In this document: piece by piece, positions 11,324 to 23,167 of the stretch
Numbering within the stretch: position 1 is the stretch's first letter
How the letters are laid out: the number at the start of each line of letters is the position of its first letter
NCBI GenBank assembly: GCA_026225945.1
Contig: JAMJFZ010001815.1
Span: forward strand, 377,001-441,000
From: Cricetomys ansorgei
Taxonomy: Eukaryota > Chordata > Mammalia > Rodentia > Nesomyidae
Reading direction: 5' to 3'
DNA length: 64,000 nt
Notes under the pieces: model-generated
What the model was told of the DNA's origin: nothing
Seen by the model: only the letters and a program-made list of their open reading frames with translations
Databases searched by the model: none
Program-made: the position numbers and the translations under genes

Positions 11324-12230
11324 GCAGCAAGGTGAGTCCCTGCGGAGGCTGCCTCCCTACAGCCAGGAAGAGGCAGAGTGCAGAATATGGGCTCTCTCTG
11401 CCTGCTCTGGAACAGCTGAGCTGAGGCAAGCATAGTGGCATCAAGTCTGAGGGCTGGGCCTATAGAGACAGGACATGGCTCCTAGAGCCACTTTTGGAAC
11501 ACTTAATATTCTTTGTCCTCTGCCCTCTACCTGAAGCCCCATGTTACCCAATGTGCCCCTCTACATGAGTTTTAGCCCTTCCCTTCCTGGGGTATCAGCT
11601 CCTCAGAAGTATCCTCTCTGGCTGCTTATTTGAGGTGGCACTGCTGACTCAATGTAAGTCTCAGGTGTTCACCACATGAGCCCACCATAACTACCTGCAG
11701 TTTCTCTGACCGCAACAAGCCCTAAACTACCTCGCTTTCAGTGCTGGGTCCCTGGGTCCAGGTCAGCAGGGTCCTGGGTCCTGGGTAGGCAGGGAAGGCG
11801 ATGGGACTGTGAGGAGTATCCAGGATGTTCGAGTTGACTAGTGAAGCCACCATAAGTTGTGCTGCCTGACCTCATAGTGCGGTGCCAGCTTAGTCCTTGC
11901 CCTTCAGAGCACCATCTGTGGGCTGGATATCAGTGCCTGCAACCTACTGGGGGAAAGGCATTGTTGATAGTATCACTGTGTTTCAGGACAAAGACTCAAG
12001 GGGTCCAGAACCCACTCCTACACCAGGCAAGAGGCAGGGCCTAGACCTGACCAAAAGAACCCCAAGGCTCTCTTCGAAGAAGCGGAGGCCAAGAAACTTC
12101 AGGCCTGCAGACTAATCTCTTTCTGCAGTCAGCAACAGGGACTCTGATAGCAGTGGCCATGTGGTCACAGGCTTAACTGTTACTAAATGCAAATCTACAT
12201 ATATGAAGGAATAAAGTAAATGTCTATTTT
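11324..12230 (+). other. SNAPC4: SNAPC4 3' untranslated region with a spliced terminal exon and poly(A) signal
   Basis: A consensus donor (AAG|GTGAGT) lies 8 nt after the TGA, at 11331/11332. A good acceptor (GTGTTTCAG) ends at 11986, and AATAAA is at 12210-12215. I infer a last exon of 11987 to about 12230, wholly 3' UTR for the standard form. The stop is far closer than 50 nt to the last junction, so decay is not expected. Confidence 0.75.
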
Positions 12231-15200
12231 TTATTTAAAACACAATACATAGCCTTCTGTGGTTTTGTCTAGTGCTGGGTACCCACCAGCATCTGAGGAT
12301 GTGGTTGCCTGCCAATTCTGAGAGCTTCCCACACCCTCAGCTACCCATGCAGCCCCTGAACCCAGTGCTTCACCAGAGGCCAGGGAGAATGGAAAAATAG
12401 CTCTTCTTGCCATTTCACGGAAATGTGTCAACTGGCCTATACCTCCCTAGGCAGGGTCCCTAGGACCAGCATCCACCACAGCAGCAGCTCCTGCTCATGA
12501 TGGTAAGCATGTCTTTGGCGTGAGACCAAGCCTCTCTCTTTTCTTACTATTGTCATGACACCAGCCTCTCTGAGTCCCAGGCCTTTGGCTCTCCAGGATT
12601 TGGTTCTTACGTGTTTCATCCTCGGTTACGGGAAATTTCCAGCTCGAAGTAAAAGGGTAAAATAAATGTGAGCAGCCTGGTCCCAGTGCTTATACAAGCT
12701 GTCAACAGGTGGCCCATCATACACAGAGCACCAGCTGTGGCTGCCCTCTGTTCAGGCACATCATCTATCCGGGGCCAGTCTTTGTAGCTCTGTCTAACCT
12801 CCGCGTTAGGTTCTCAGTTTTGGAGTTCTAGGAGTTTTTCAGTTGTCTTTGTGCTATTGGTTTCCACGTCAGTTTTATGGATGAGAGCTTGACATATTTG
12901 TTAACACTTAAAGAAGACGCCATGAGCCAGGAGGTGATGGCACACGTCTTTAATCCAGTCACTCAGGAGGCAGAGGCAAGTGGATCTCTGTGAATTTGAG
13001 GCCAATCTGGTCTAGAGAGTGAGTTCCAGGACAGCCAAGAAACTCTATGGCAACAGAGAAACTCTATGGCAAAAAAAAAAAAAAAAAAAAAAACCTATTT
13101 TTTAGTACTTTGGGACATAGAGTTGTGAAGGTCTGGTGTTTGCCTCCCTGGGATGGCTCCAAAGCCGTGGACCCCTCTTTGCCACCCTGGAAAACCAGAC
13201 AAGACACGATCCCTAGCAGTGTGGCTTCCCAAAAGCCAAAGCGGACTCCTCAGGGCCATTGTCCCCACAGAAGCCAGCAGAAGGGCAGAAAGCCACAAAG
13301 GAAGGGACCAGTTAGGGTTTTGCTCTGTATAAACGTCCCACCCTTACCATGACAGTGCTGGGAGCTTTTGCGTCAATTCAATCCAGCAGGCTAGGCAGCA
13401 GCACCTGTCAAACAGCTACACTGGCTGGGCAGGGCTGGCAGGTCCCCACACCCAACTCAGGCTGACTCTTGAAGGGCCACCCTAAAGTAGAGGCTGTGGC
13501 ACACAGTTCACAGAGGACTCTAGCTGCCTATAGGCCTGTGAATTTTGACTAAGCTTTGCCCTGGTTTCTAGACTGTCTCCACAACTCCCTGGATTAGCTC
13601 TGAGTTGACCTAGTAGAGGAGATGGAGGCACAGGGTAGGAATGCTCTAATGATGAACATGAAGGTTACTGGGATACCATTCTCTACTGAGTGCCATATTG
13701 TGAGCTGTCAGATTTGGCGCGGCCAGAGCATGTGAGCTCAAGTTTGTGGCTAACCTCTTTACCCTGTAGTCCTGACCATGGTCTGCCATACCTACCCTGC
13801 ACCACTGTTCCTAGATGGTAGGTGAGAGTATGAGACAGTGCCATGCTACAAAGGCAGCTTTCAGAAGCCTGGATCCAGGAGGGCCTTGGACCACCCGTCC
13901 ACAATGCCAGGTGTTGAGATTCTCTGTGACTCAAGGCCCAGTCCTGAGCACATGGGCAGGCAAGGAGGACTCCTCTGCTCCCAGAGCACTTCTGCTTCCC
14001 TCTGTTCTGTTCCTGGATGGGCCAATCAGAAGGTAGCCTGGCAGGGGCCGTCCCCCTGTGGGAGGACTGGCTGGCCTGTGGAGTCAATCTGAACACATCA
14101 GGAAGTGCACAGCCTCCCTCGTGGCTCCACCCTTCTCTAGTCAGGGAGCATCTCCACACTCTGGAGACCCAGGTTCCTGTCGTGCCCATAGCCCAGGCAG
14201 CATCCAGCCCGCAGGTGGCTCCTACAAGATCCAGAGGTAAGTTCAGCTAGACGACCCTAATTGGAGGGTGGGTGGAAGCCTGTGGCGCCCCTGCTGGGGA
14301 TCTTGGAGCATGGACCCCAGAGCAGCAGTAAGTGCCTATGGTCAGGTGGCCTCCCATTCTCAACCCCTTCGTTTGATTAATCCTTGTTCACTGCAGCATA
14401 GTTCTCCAGTGCTGGGATTATGAGACTGTGGGGCTAGAATGGTAGGGAACAGACCCAAAGGTCTGAGGAACGTTCACTGCGCTGACAACAAAGTGTGGCA
14501 GGAAGCTGACAAGTGTTTCCGAAGAATGAGCCTGCTCTGGCCATCTCTAGAGCTGGTGATCAGCTCCCCTGGGCAGGATCTCAGTGTTTCTCCAGAGGCT
14601 GGGGATTGGACCAGGGGCTCTCTATAGCCACCTTAACTCAGTCCTAGAGTCATTGATGCTACTCACTGAGGCTTCACCTGGCCTCAGGTAGCAGTGAGTT
14701 GTCCCGCATGAGTAATCCTCCTGTGTACAGCTGGCCTGATTGATCCCCAGCATGTGGCCAGAGGCCAGGGCTCATCTGGGGCAGAAAAGCACAGGGCTTG
14801 TTGGTGCCCAGCACATGAGAATCTGGAGGGGAGCCACAGTAGATGTCTGGAGACTGAGGACACTGATGACACTGTCTGCCCCTTCCAGTGTACCCCAGCC
14901 TGGCAGGGAGATAGACATGCTCCTGTGGCCAGCCCTCACTTGCCCTCCCGGAATAGCACCATGTCACAGGCAGCTGCCAGAAAGCTATTGCATCACTGGC
15001 TGGCTACAACGGAAGGCTTAAAGGAGACAGGGCCTGTCAGGGAATGAGGAAGTCTCACACAGGCCTGGCTCCCTGGCAGTGAGAAAGCCTCCGGCCAACC
15101 TGCCTCAGCCCCAACCTGGATACTAGCCAGCCAGTGTCTGTGCCACCCAAGAGGTGCCATGTAGGATGGCCAGTAGGGGCAAAAGCTCCTCCCTCATTCA

Positions 15201-15641
15201 CCTACAGGGTGATGGCAGGGTGTGTGTGTGTACGTGTGTGCCCGCCAGTGCATTTTAGGGTAGAGGGCAGAGGCTAGAGGAGGGCCATTGTATACAAAAG
15301 GTTCTCTTAGACCCCAACCTGTCCCTTCCCTGACATATCCAGATGACTTGGAGAGAAAGCTTGTGGTGACAGAGGGGCAGGGCAGCTGCTTGGGGAGGGT
15401 GAACTTGGCAGGGCGGCCTGAGGAGGGGCTGTTAGTGCACCTCCGCTCTCCCTCAGAAACTTCACGGAGCTGAGCAGATGAGGCTGAGCCCTCAAATTTC
15501 TCTAGCATATGTCCCTGCCCGATGCCCTGGCCTGGCCCTCACAGGCCTGGGTCCTGTTGTAGGCTAACTGCTCAGCAGAGAACGGAACGGAAGGTGGGCA
15601 CTTCCTCAGCCACTCTCCCTATCTGTAACCACAACCTACAG
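12231..15641. other. SNAPC4-CARD9 intergenic spacer and presumed CARD9 5' region
   Basis: No conserved coding sequence was found here. It holds a B1 (12924-13093) and a CTCF-like site (about 14283-14298, minus, one base short of consensus). Two GAGGAAGT-type ETS/PU.1-like motifs lie at 15046-15053 (+) and 15599-15607 (-). CARD9 is a myeloid gene, so the latter are plausible but unproven. A non-coding first exon of CARD9 should lie here, because the ATG exon begins with an acceptor (CTACAG, ending 15641), but I cannot place it. Confidence 0.55.
12924..13093 (+). repeat. B1 SINE with 23-nt A tail and internal duplication
   Basis: Head near 12924, AATCCAGTCACTCAGGAGGC box, then GAAACTCTATGGCAA present twice (about 13039-13054 and 13057-13072) before an uninterrupted A run at 13071-13093. 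The long pure A tail suggests a young insertion or tail regrowth. Confidence 0.92.
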
Positions 15642-15646
15642 AGGAC

Positions 15647-16395
15647 ATGTCAGACTATGAGAATGACGACGAGTGCTGGAGTGCCCTGGAGAGCTTCCGG
15701 GTGAAGCTCATCTCTGTCATCGACCCCTCACGAATCACACCCTACCTGCGCCAGTGCAAAGTCCTGAACCCTGACGATGAGGAGCAAGTGCTCAGTGACC
15801 CCAACCTGGTCATCCGCAAGCGGAAAGTGGGTGAGGGCTGCTCCCACACCAGCAGGCCCTAGTCCCTCATGATCCCAAGACAGCCAGCCAGCCGGAGACT
15901 GCTACATGCTCCACTGCACTGGCCTTGTCCCTACCCATCCCCATCTCCAAGGAGGATGTACGAGCGAGAGCTTCCTCTCCTCCTGTCATGCCTACTGCTG
16001 CTACCCAGAGGAGGGAAAGGGGGGTTCCCACCATTGTTCAGTCCTCAAGAGAGCCACAAGAGCGAAGGCAGAACCGTGACCTGCCTAGACTGAGACCTGC
16101 AGGGGGGCCTTATGTGATGGCCCAGAATCCTCTCCAGAAGTGAGGGGGTTCCAAAGTTTGGGATCTCTACCCAGAGCAATAGTCCACTGTCCCACCGGGC
16201 ACCCAGAGCCTCCACCTACCCAGACCTCGGCCTTGACTTTGTCTCTTCCACCTGTAGGAGTGCTCCTGGACATCCTTCAGCGGACAGGCCACAAGGGCTA
16301 TGTAGCCTTCCTTGAGAGTCTGGAACTCTACTACCCTCAGTTATACAGGAAAGTCACTGGCAAGGAGCCAGCACGTGTCTTCTCCATGATCATTG
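15647..16395 (+). other. CARD9: CARD9 CARD-domain exons
   Basis: Exons 15647-15830 and 16258-16395 encode residues 1-107 plus one base. They start MSDYENDDECW and include the core segments DPSRITPYLRQC and RKRKVGVLLDIL. This fold oligomerises with the BCL10 CARD and is held inactive by the following linker. The domain is split by one 427-bp intron after the first base of codon G62. Confidence 0.96.
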
Positions 16396-19300
16396 GTGAG
16401 AAGCACAAGCGTGGGTTGGTGCAGTGGGTGGAGTCAGGTGCAACTAGGTCCTGGCTTCTGTGATTACACTGGAGTGAATGAGTCTGATACAAGCCCTATG
16501 GTGTATGTCAGGCCCTGGTGGCTACTCTCAGGTGCTCAGGGCTGGGCTTTCTGGATTGCTGAGGTCTGGATCGCTGGTCTCCAGAAGGGTAACCCTTCTC
16601 TGATTTTCCTACTCCCAGCCTGGAATATTCCCTGAGAAGCTATGGTGACTCCCCTAACGTGCCATTTCTGCGGGGCCAATTGTCACCCAAGGGCGGGGCC
16701 CTACAGTTTCCAGAGGAGACCGAGGGGTCCTCTCCTGATGGAATAGCCACAACCCTGTTTGTCCTCATTCATTTTATAAAGATCATTATAAAAGGAGACA
16801 GAGGGCCAGGCTTGGTGGTGCACACCTTTAAACCCAGCACTCTGGAGGCAGAAGCAGGCAGATCTCTGAGTTTGAACCAGCCTTGATTAGTGAGACCTTG
16901 TCTCAAAAGAGAAAAAGGGGGTGGGGGCTGTGGACAGAGAGCAGCTGGAGTCCAGGTAAGTGGACCTGGATGATGAGTTAGAATCTCAGTCAGTTCATCT
17001 GTGAGGGGCAGCAAAACAAACTGGGCCTGGGGAGCACACTCACTTCTGAGTGAACCTCCCCACCGGCTTTCTCTCTGTGGGAGGCCAGCAGTGCTTCCTC
17101 TGCCCCTCAAACTGCTGGTGTCAAGCATACATTTCTGGGAAAGGACAAGTACAGGGTCTGCAGGTGACAGCCACAGGCTCCATCTGACACTGCATGGTCC
17201 CCAGATGCATCAGGGGAGTCGGGCCTGACACAGCTGCTAATGACAGAGGTCATGAAGCTGCAGAAGAAGGTTCAGGATCTGACGGCACTTCTGAGCTCCA
17301 AGGACGACTTCATCAAGGAGTTGCGGGTGAAGGACAGCTTACTGCGTAAGCACCAGGAGCGTGTGCAGCGGCTCAAGGAAGAGTGCGAGCTGAGCAGCCG
17401 GGAGCTGAAGCGCTGCAAGGATGAGAACTATGACCTGGCCATGCGCCTGGCGCTTCTGAGTGAGGAGAAGGGAGCAGCACTCATGAGGAATCGTGACCTG
17501 CAGCTTGAGGTGATCGTTGCCCCACCTGCGGGGGGGTGGTCTGGAGGAGGCTGCGGCTGACTGGGCCACCCACAGGTGGACCGGCTCAAGCACAGCCTCA
17601 TGAAGGCAGAGGATGACTGCAAGGTGGAGCGCAAACACACACTGAAGCTCAGGCACGCCATGGAGCAGCGGCCTAGCCAGGAGCTGCTGTGGGAACTGCA
17701 GCAGGAAAAGGACTTGCTGCAGGCCCGGGTGCAGGAGCTGGAGGTCTCTGTACAGGTAGGGCTACCAGCAGGCCACACCAGGCCACACAGCTGCAGGGGC
17801 TTCAAGCTGGGGTCACTTGATGGTTCAGTTGTAGTGGCTGTGGCATCATGGCCTTCCTCAGCCAGGCTTGTCACCCTCTGCCACCTCCAGGAGGGGAAGC
17901 TGGACAGGAACAGCCCCTACATTCAAGTGCTAGAGGAGGACTGGCGCCAGGCCCTGCGGGAGCATCAAAAGCAGGCCAACACCATTTTCTCCCTACGCAA
18001 GGACCTCCGCCAGGCTGAGGCCCTCCGGACCCGGGTGAGAGACCAGGGCAGGCAAGCAATGCCCACTGAGAACCTGGAAGGTGGGGGTCTTGGACCTAGC
18101 TCACTGTCTCCCCTTCACCAATTCCTTGTGTATAGTGGTGTCATGTCCACAGCTAGGGTCACCCTTTGAGCTTACAATGTGACCAATGGTGGCTGAGGTC
18201 ATAGTCTTGGACCAGGCTAGCCTGCTGTGGCCTGGAACTCCAATGCCCTCCCCATCATCCCAGCTAGCCTGATTAGTCTTGTGTGCTCTGGAGCTGTTGT
18301 CCTGAGTCCAGCCCAGGGGCCAGGTGGACAATGGAGAGTGGGTGAGGCTGAGTGGTGCTTCCTGTAGTGCACGGAGGAAAGGGAGATGTTCGAGCTACAG
18401 TGCCAGGCCTTGCGCAAGGATGCCAAGATGTACAAGGACCGTATCGAGGCCATCCTGCAGCAGATGGAGGAGGTCTCCATTGAGCGGGACCAGGTAGGTA
18501 CACACTTGTGTTCAGACGATGAGAACAAAAGGAGTGCTAGTTCCAGTGCAGCAGCCTTTGGAACAGTGGGCCAAGTATTTTTCATTTATGTACATTTGAC
18601 ATAACTTGGTAGTGTTGAAAGGTAGAACCTGGCACCACTTATACAAATACAGGAGCATCTGCCTCACTCGTGGGAAAAGCTTATGTAGCAGGGAGTCATC
18701 GTGGCTCCTGTGCTGGGTAAGGTAAGGACAGGGTGGGAGACTTTGTTAGGGGAGAGGAAGCTGCTAGCTGCATGAGCAAGAGGCAGGGCAGTGGGGAGAG
18801 AGTGTGGTGGCTCCTGATATAGGCAACAGTAGTAGCTCATCTCATACCTGTAATCCTAGCACCTAGAGGCTGAGGCAAAATAATTACTGTGAATTTAAGG
18901 CCAGCCTGGATAACACAGTGAGTTCCAAGCCAGTATGGGCTGCAGCGTGAGCTCTTGTCTCAAAAAGGCAAAAGTAACAACAAAGAGTAGTAGCAACTGA
19001 GCCAGGTTGGTTCATGCCAGGAGGCACATGCCGAATCCCAGGATTTAGAGGTGGAGGCAGGAAAATCAGAAATTCAAGCTACGTAGTAGGTTTGAGGCCT
19101 GTTTGGGATAATGAAACTACCTCCCCCCCCAAAGAAAAAGAAAAAGCATGGTATTTATTTGAAGAACAGCCATCAGTCATGTTCTTGATGTCAAGCTTCA
19201 TCCAGAATTTATAAAACATGCCACATTGGTGGGACAGAGACACATGCTCTCTCCTGGGGATGTGGGACTTTCAGCTGGACTTCCCTAGGAACTGCATTGA

Positions 19301-22300
19301 GTATTGATCATGGAGATTTTTATCTGCTTCTTTGTGGTGCCTTTTTTTTTTAATTAAATTTTATTTTTGGTTGTTCTGAGACAGTGTCTCATGTAGCCCA
19401 TACTTGCCTCAAACTGAGTATGTGTCCAAAGACAACCTTGAACTACTGATCCTGCCTCTCAAATGCTAGGATGCTGGGTATGTGCTACCCCACCCAGTGT
19501 CTGTTCATTTGTACGGAAAGTCCTGGATGCTTTGAGGATCTCTATATTACAAGAGTTCAGCAACCCCAACAGCACAACAGGGTAGTTTGACATTCATCCA
19601 GGACCTTCGGTAGAAGCTGGGGTCTGTATTGCAAAATGAGAGCCAAGAGCATCTCTGGCCAGGTCCCAAGCAAGGTTGCCCTCTGCTATCCCTGCAGGCT
19701 ATGGCCTCAAGGGAAGAGCTGCATGCACAATGTGCCCAGAGCTTTCAGGACAAAGATGAGCTTCGGAAGCAGGTTCGAGAGCTGGGTGAGAAGGCAGATG
19801 AATTGCAGCTGCAGCTGTTCCAGAGTGAGGGCCGGTTACTGGCCATTGAAGGCAAACTCAAACAGCAGCAGCTGGACATGCTTATCCTGGTAGGCCTCCA
19901 TGTCTGCTCTATCTGGGGTAGTCTGGGCAGTGAGGGGCTGGAGAGGATGTGGGGTCAGGGACATTCCAAGAGGGATTATGCAGTGTAGGTGCATCCCCAG
20001 ACTCAGTTTGGCACAGCTGGTGTCCTTGTGGCCTCAGAAGATGCCTAGGTCTTTCCAAGTCCTCCTTTTCCTCTTTGGAGCTCCTCATGGTGGGGTGATG
20101 GCCATAGATGTAACTCAAGGTTCAGTTCATAGGACTGTTAGGCAGTAGTCTTAGGAGTAACCATCAGGTGGCTTGCTTGGCAGGGTAGCGTTAAGACAGA
20201 TGTTCTGGGTAGTGTCCTGGAGAGATGTGTGGGCATGGCTGAGATACATGCAGGGCTTCCCTAGAGATGGGGCTGGGATAGGATTCTTAGCATGCCCTGC
20301 AAACCCCATGCCCAGGCACTTGGAACCCTTACAACCCACTGATTAACTCCCTTTTTCGTGACCACAGAGCTCTGACTTGGAGGACAGTTCACCCAGGAAC
20401 TCCCAGGAGGTGAGCGTGTTCAAATGGGTGAGCACAGAGTGGGCCTCTCCCTGCCCTCCATCTGACCCCACACTGACCTCCCACATGGTCCTGTTCCTCT
20501 GAACTGGGCTGTCCCTTCTCTCCCATTCTGGGTTGGATCCAGGGAAGAGTGCTGGCCAGACTCCAAGCAAAACGAGACCAATGCCCATATCCTGGCTTCT
20601 CAGGACAGGAACTTCATGCTAGGGTTCCCTTTGCCTGATGACTTGGCTGGGACTGAGTCCCTGAGGATCTCTATGCAGAGGGTTGACAGTGATGGCTCTA
20701 TCAACCGAGGAGCTGGAGTCAAGTGGGCAGTGGGGTGGGCCGTATCTGGTCCTAGAAGAGCAATGGCGGTTTGTAGCATGGCCTAACTAGGTGGTATGTC
20801 TCTGTCTGGAAGCTCTCACTGCCTCAGGACCTGGAGGAGGATGCCCAGCTCTCAGACAAAGGTGAGAAGTGGGGGGGGGGGTACCATGGACTGCCAGAGC
20901 CTCTCCTAGTCCAGAGGTAGGCTGTGGTCTCCTGGCCTCCCTGAACCCTGGCCCATCCTCAGCACACAAAGCTGTATGAGTTAGTATTCACATCACTCTA
21001 AGGATTGAGAGACTGAGGCAGGGAGTGGCATGGCCAAGAGCTAAATCAGTAGGCTAACATACCCTGAGAATAAGGAATCTGATTTGAACATGGGACTTAG
21101 GTCTCAGGGTCTGTGGCTCAGAAGCCAATGAACCCCTGTCCCCCTGCCCCCTTCTGCATAGGCCCATCTTTCCCTAGCAGCCTTCCTCCTGCTGAGGGAG
21201 ATACTAGATAGTATCCAGGTGCACTCAATGAGTAAGTGAGGAGATGAAGCTATGGACAGGGCACCAAGCAAGGAGGTGGGGCGTGTGCTATCCACAGTAA
21301 CAGGCTACCAGACAGGACCCTCCTCTGGTCTGGTAGTGGCTCATTAGTCCTGGAGATGGCAGCTGGGGGAGCTGGTGAGGGTGGAGTGTCCTGAAGTAGC
21401 TGAGGTGGAAGGTGGGGGGTCTGGTGCAGGGAGGAGCCCTGAGAGCTTTCATGAGAAGTCAGACTTCCTCAGCTCAGCCTTACCCCAGGCTCTAACCAAA
21501 GGCAAAAGGGGAACAAGTGGTGCAGATGGAGAAGTGTGGGCTACCCACCGCAGCCCCCAAGACCCAACTTGAGGCTACTGAGCTCCACATGGGTACAAAA
21601 GGAGGAGAACCCAAGAGCAGACAGCTCCCTGGAAAGCTTGCCAGAAGTTAGGCACCATGAAAATGAGAGGGGCTGTAGGTAAGGGGTGCTGGGCGTTCTC
21701 ATATTCCGAGTCCTCCTTGGATATAATTGCTTTTTATGTTCATAGCCTTCTCTGGACACCTCCTGCCTGGAGGCTTGAGCCTTGGTCTGCCCTGGACCTG
21801 GGGCATGCTGGGTGTGGCCAACTGGAATGCTCTTCTAACTAATGTAGTATACTTGCTCTCACCTCGAAGCCCTCAGCTCTCCACTGAGGCTGCTCCCACC
21901 ACACCCATGGGAACCACTAGGCACGAAAATGTTGCCAAGCCAACAGGGATATGGCCTGGAGCATACAGGAGCAAACTGTCCTGGGGACCATCCATTCTTT
22001 TCTACCCATCCATTCTTGTGTTTGACAGCTTGAGAGGTGTGGGTGGGTGATGGTAGTAGCTCTGTTGAGGGCTCTTGGTGGCTAAGGGCTCAGCCTGTCC
22101 CCGCCTGTGAAATGCAGTCTCCACTGGACTTGTGTGAGGGACCCAGCCCGGAAGGCTGGCCTGGCCTAGTGCTGGTTGGGCTGTTAGCAGAGGGAGGTGT
22201 TGACTATGCCGGATGAGGCCCCAAGAACAGCTCTTCATTTCAGGTGTCCTGGCAGACAGGGGGAGCCCAGAACATCCCTTCGTGGCTCTGAACAAGGAAC

Positions 22301-22930
22301 AGCTTTCACAGACTCATGTAAGGCTGACTGGGGCCCCCAGAGCCCTTGTAAACTCCATCTGTACCCCTGAACAGCAGGAGATCACAAGGTCTTTGCAGTG
22401 CGTGTGTGTGATGTAACATTTGGGTAGCGTTTGGTGAATGAAGTAGAGCCCCTCTTCATGGATAGAACCTTAGATGTGGCGGGGGGTGGGGTGGGGGAGA
22501 TAGTTGTCCACTGCAAAGAAGCCCTCCAGTCAGCCTGGCTAAATGGGGCAGTTCCTCCATGCGCACTCAACTCGGAGTCTAGCAGGCCCCACGGCCAGCC
22601 GGCTCTGCCTGACCCCTGCTGGAGTCCCAGGGCGGCCGCGGTAAGGCCACGGTGTCTAGCTGTCGCCCCGTCCCTTCTTCAGGGCGCGATGCCCAGCAGC
22701 AACGAGCCCCCAGAGAAGGAGCGGCGGCGCCTCAAGGAGAGCTTCGAGAACTACCGCAGGTGTGTGGCGGGCAGGACGGCCCAGGGGGTGGGACGCCTGC
22801 GCGTACCTGCTCACACCGTGGGTCCCACAGGAAGCGGGCGCTCCGCAAGGTGCAGAACAGCTGGCGGCAGGGCGAGGAGGACCACGGGAACACCACGGGC
22901 AGCGACAACACCGACACCGAGGGCTCCTAG
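15647..22930 (+). CDS. CARD9: CARD9, caspase recruitment domain-containing protein 9, complete
   Basis: Cytosolic adaptor that links SYK-coupled C-type lectin receptors to BCL10-MALT1 and NF-kB in myeloid cells. Twelve coding exons: 15647-15830, 16258-16395, 17205-17509, 17576-17755, 17891-18034, 18368-18493, 19698-19889, 20368-20409, 20813-20861, 22244-22317, 22683-22759 and 22831-22930 (TAG). They total 1,611 nt, or 536 residues, the length of human CARD9. Residues known to matter are in place by direct count: C10, C37 and H73 of the zinc site, I107 at the exon 2 end, K125 (ubiquitination) and T231 (PKC-delta site). Order: CARD (about 6-98), a linker, coiled coils to about 420, a Ser/acidic linker and an acidic tail ending NTDTEGS. 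The start has G at -3. No frameshift or missing exon. Confidence 0.98.
16802..16916 (+). repeat. B1 SINE, 3'-shortened
   Basis: GGTGGTGCACACCTTTAAACC head and CCTTGTCTCAAAAGAG end, in CARD9 intron 2. About 115 bp, so internally deleted compared with a full B1. Confidence 0.85.
18822..18985 (+). repeat. Old B1 SINE
   Basis: Diverged B1: CTGTAATCCTAGCACC box, CCAGCCTGGATAACACAGTGAG and a Lys-rich A tail at 18960-18985. A second old B1-like copy follows at 19001-19147 in the same orientation, ending in a CCCCCCCC run. Confidence 0.75.
19342..19498 (-). repeat. Old B1 SINE, reverse orientation
   Basis: A TTTTTTTTTAATTAAATTTT leader then GAGACAGTGTCTCATGTAGCC and an end near CACCCAGTG; the third SINE in CARD9 intron 6 (18494-19697). 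Confidence 0.7.
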
Positions 22931-23050
22931 CGGACCGTGCCGAGGCTGAGCATCTGTGCGATTGTGAAGGGATGCTGCGCTTTTAACTGTACGCTACGCA
23001 TGCGTTGTACAAGTGTCGGAAAATGCCGCTAAATAAAATGACCACGGAAC
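22931..23050 (+). other. CARD9: CARD9 3' UTR and poly(A) signal
   Basis: Only about 100 nt separates the TAG from AATAAA at 23032-23037, so the CARD9 3' UTR is very short. Cleavage is expected at roughly 23050, just before the DNLZ CpG island. Confidence 0.85.
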
Positions 23051-23083
23051 GGAACTTGTTGGGCGGATGTACACGCGGGGAGA

Positions 23084-23097
23084 CACCAGGGGGCGAC
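23084..23097 (+). promoter_or_regulatory. CTCF core motif, forward
   Basis: The core reads CACCAGGGGGCGAC, matching the CCACCAGGGGGCG consensus except at its first base. It lies exactly in the gap between CARD9 and DNLZ. Motif match only; occupancy is untested. Confidence 0.6.
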
Positions 23098-23167
23098 AGA
23101 GCGCAGCGCGCTGGAGGCGGACGGAATCCGAAGAGGGCCGCATCCGGCCGCTGCGCCCTTTTCCTAG

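Larger units (their letters stand above)
17205..19889 (+). other. CARD9: CARD9 coiled-coil exons
   Basis: Six exons encode an almost uninterrupted Leu/Glu/Lys/Arg heptad region from about residue 115 to residue 423, for example EVMKLQKKVQDL, LRKHQERVQRLKEE and VRELGEKADELQLQ. The coiled coils drive self-association and carry regulatory sites (K125, T231). Two exons are separated by a 66-bp intron at 17510-17575. Confidence 0.92.

Noticed and set aside
14283..14298. CTCF-like site in the SNAPC4-CARD9 spacer
   Set aside because: One G short in the core run, so much weaker than the sites at 23084 and 42693; mentioned only in the spacer entry.
15580..15641. Possible first CARD9 exon ending with AACGGAAG|GTGGGC
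   Set aside because: It would need a 48-bp intron, below the size mammalian splicing normally tolerates.
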